From: Spirochaetales bacterium
Lineage (GTDB): Bacteria > Spirochaetota > Spirochaetia > DTKZ01
NCBI GenBank assembly: GCA_017998025.1
Contig: JAGODW010000005.1
Coordinates: 1 to 16,807, forward strand
Direction of reading: 5' to 3'
DNA length: 16,807 bases
Made by a program: the position numbers and the translations under genes. Position 1 is the first letter of the stretch; each line of letters opens with the position of its first letter. The notes under the pieces are model-generated. The model was not told the origin of the DNA. It made no database searches and saw only the letters and a list, made by a program, of their open reading frames with translations. Shown one piece after another: positions 15,419 to 16,807 of this stretch.

Positions 15419-16063
15419 TCAGGTAACGTTGTAACAGGGTCGGAGTTGACTAATTTCTCCCCATGGGGGAGGCACCTCTTCTTCAAGGAATCTTTTTCTT
15501 TTCCGTACAGTTAAGTATGAGATAAAAAATAGGGCATACACGCACGTCGTTTGAACTAAACCCCCGGCTGCAATGTATTTTGGATTCCATGCTTCCAGAT
15601 TACAGAAAAATACGGCAAAAGACCCCAACAAATATCCCAGCGCATCTACAGAAGCACTGCGTCTATCCCAAGCAGCACGTTCTTCTTGAAAGCGGATCTC
15701 CTTTACCCGTTGAAGAAGGTATAGGATCGAAGTACTAAACACTCCGAACATAAACATACCCGACAGATAAATAATCACCGCATTTCCTTCAGATGCATAA
15801 AGAATCAGAGCGGAAAGTACAATTTCCACCACCATCAAGATAGGAAGAGCCTGGTAAAGGGTTTCGAACAACTTGGGGTTTTCCAGTAGAAACCCCAGCA
15901 ATACCGGAAAGGCAGAAGACATGAAAGAACCCAATGATACTATTCGGGGTTCGATACATCCCATAATTGCAGAAATATACAGAGGATTTAAAAAACCGTT
16001 AAAAAGGTTTGAAATGAATCCCCCCAGAAGCAGGGGATCTTTAAAATGTACAAGCGCTTTCAT
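15419..16063 (-). CDS. Six-helix half-MFS-like membrane protein, function unknown
   Basis: Integral membrane protein of 214 residues; I do not recognise a precise family. About six hydrophobic segments are visible (12-33, 42-60, 71-90, 95-118, 138-154, 162-185), then a basic stretch (VRKRKRF) and a polar tail. The charged loop after the fourth segment (RVKEIRFQEERAAWDRRSA) followed by a glycine-containing helix recalls loops of major-facilitator transporters, but the protein is half the usual length. No second half is found next to it, and the frame is intact. AGGAG lies about 7 bases before the ATG. It is the first gene after the 16185-16214 promoter and precedes the PhnD-like gene by 51 bases, so it probably belongs to the sensing operon. 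Confidence 0.6.
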   Translation of the reverse strand: MKALVHFKDPLLLGGFISNLFNGFLNPLYISAIMGCIEPRIVSLGSFMSSAFPVLLGFLLENPKLFETLYQALPILMVVEIVLSALILYASEGNAVIIYLSGMFMFGVFSTSILYLLQRVKEIRFQEERAAWDRRSASVDALGYLLGSFAVFFCNLEAWNPKYIAAGGLVQTTCVYALFFISYLTVRKRKRFLEEEVPPPWGEISQLRPCYNVT

Positions 16064-16090
16064 ATTCGTCTCCTGTACCGATGATTCTCG

Positions 16091-16120
16091 GCCCAGGAGA
16101 CCCGCCCTTTTCTCCCGGGC
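16091..16120 (-). repeat. Stem-loop in the leader of the sensing operon
   Basis: Ten-bp inverted repeat (16091-16100 with 16111-16120, one wobble pair) around a 10-base loop, within the roughly 115-base leader between the predicted start (near 16178) and the first gene at 16063. No T-run follows it, so it is not an obvious terminator; a regulatory or stabilising leader hairpin is possible. Confidence 0.45.
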
Positions 16121-16184
16121 TTCTAGTTGTAATGCCTAAGGCAGTCTGTCGCTTGATCCATTCTCTTTGTTCCTTTGCAGTTAC

Positions 16185-16214
16185 AGTATACTACAAAAAC
16201 TCACCTTTTGACAA
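16185..16214 (-). promoter_or_regulatory. Sigma70-type promoter of the sensing operon
   Basis: On the minus strand TTGTCA (16209-16214) and TATACT (16185-16190) are separated by 18 bases, a close match to consensus. It begins about 16 bases after the stop codon of the glycosidase gene and points towards the half-MFS, binding protein, kinase and regulator genes. This suggests that the sensing genes are made constitutively while the importer is sigma54-controlled. Confidence 0.6.
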
Positions 16215-16229
16215 GCCAGTTAAGCCTTT

Positions 16230-16807
16230 TTACCGCTCCGGCCGCAGGGTATCCAGGTCCCGGTTTGCTGCATAGGGAATAAAACCATACTTGCGGGCTG
16301 TCTGATAGTACTGCTCTATCGCTGTTACATTTGTCTGGGATAGATATTCCACCGATACTACCTGTTTTCCTTCTCTACGGAAATAGGAAAGATCCTCCAG
16401 GACTTCTTTTTGGGGATTATAAGGGTTATCCATCGCTTCTTCTCCAGGATAGAATACATCCTCTGCAGCAACGGCATCGATGCCGTTCAGGAAACTGCTT
16501 CTGTTTGTAGCATCCTGGCAAATTCCCGTTCCATTCTGGGTACATAAAATGAAATCAGATTTTCCAGATTGGATGCGGGCATATTCACCCAATTCCACCA
16601 CAAGAGATACCATTCTATCCGCCGCCTCAGTCACCAAAAGGCTTAGAGACTCTCGGTTGAAAGGATCGGACCAGTACTCGTATGAATCGATTCCGTCCAG
16701 GTAGACCCCGTCAAATCCCTGGTTGATGATTTTAGTCAGATACTCCTTTACAATGTTTTTCCACTTATCGTCCCAGTACTGTACTTTATAATTCTCCGGC
16801 CATTCCG
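16230..16807 (-). CDS. GH114/TM1410-family glycoside-hydrolase-like protein, C-terminal part
   Basis: The reading frame runs off the right edge of the window, so the N-terminus is missing; 191 residues are visible. It starts in view with E-W-P-E-N-Y-K-V-Q-Y-W-D, then YLTKIINQGFDGVYLDGIDS (with Y-E-Y-W next), later IDAVAAEDVFYP, and ends NRDLDTLRPER. These match the TIM-barrel family of endo-alpha-1,4-polygalactosaminidase-related proteins (GH114, TM1410/MJ1477 group), in which the aspartates of GVYLDxxD are thought to be catalytic. Members cleave galactosamine-rich exopolysaccharide or are uncharacterised exported glycosidases. The TTG at 16635-16637 is internal, not a start. No intrinsic terminator is seen between its stop and the next promoter. 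Confidence 0.8.
   Translation of the reverse strand, partial: EWPENYKVQYWDDKWKNIVKEYLTKIINQGFDGVYLDGIDSYEYWSDPFNRESLSLLVTEAADRMVSLVVELGEYARIQSGKSDFILCTQNGTGICQDATNRSSFLNGIDAVAAEDVFYPGEEAMDNPYNPQKEVLEDLSYFRREGKQVVSVEYLSQTNVTAIEQYYQTARKYGFIPYAANRDLDTLRPER

Noticed and set aside
16216..16226. Repeated AAGCC-AGTT-AAGCC near the glycosidase stop codon
   Set aside because: A short direct, not inverted, repeat; no terminator or attachment-site structure is evident.
1..16807. Search for tRNA/rRNA genes, insertion sequences, phage genes or CRISPR arrays
   Set aside because: No cloverleaf, transposase, integrase or regularly spaced repeats were noticed by eye; gaps between genes are all under 170 bases.

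Overview
The window carries protein-coding bacterial DNA with no RNA genes, insertion sequences or CRISPR arrays that I can see. Moderate base composition, strong AGGAGG ribosome-binding sites and Sec-type leaders ending in A-E-G-A (as in the binding protein at 10624-11649) suggest a free-living or gut spirochaete (Treponema/Spirochaeta-like). That assignment is a weak inference from protein style, not from a marker gene.

Left half (1-6328, plus strand): the 3' part of a copper-type P1B ATPase; rlmN 19 bases behind it, with an unusual internal insertion; a Phd/YefM-PIN toxin-antitoxin pair whose toxin has no usable start codon and looks frameshifted; a small exported sulfite-oxidase-fold protein; galE; and an exported dienelactone-hydrolase-family protein. 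Several have recognisable sigma70-type promoters. A 13-bp inverted repeat at 6352-6382 separates this half from the convergent genes that follow.

Right half (6387-16807, minus strand), read from right to left: the C-terminal part of a GH114/TM1410-type glycosidase; a good sigma70-type promoter; then a tight block of a six-helix half-MFS-like membrane protein, a PhnD-like periplasmic binding protein, a histidine kinase and an NtrC-type sigma54 activator, with the last three overlapping. Next is a 161-base regulatory gap, then a complete binding-protein-dependent ABC importer of the ferric/AfuABC/2-aminoethylphosphonate group (binding protein, fused double permease, ATPase), and finally a class III adenylate cyclase.

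The most interesting proposal is that this half is one sensing-and-uptake circuit. A periplasmic protein would present a ligand, probably a phosphorylated compound, to the kinase. The kinase would phosphorylate the NtrC-type regulator, which would fire a sigma54 promoter in front of the importer. The gap holds both a GG-N10-GC element at the right distance from the importer gene and a cluster of TGTGCA repeats about 80-120 bases upstream of the predicted start. The binding protein has no adjacent tyrosine pair, which argues against the ferric-iron label such proteins usually receive and fits an organophosphate or sugar-phosphate substrate. All gene functions are read from motifs; no search was run.
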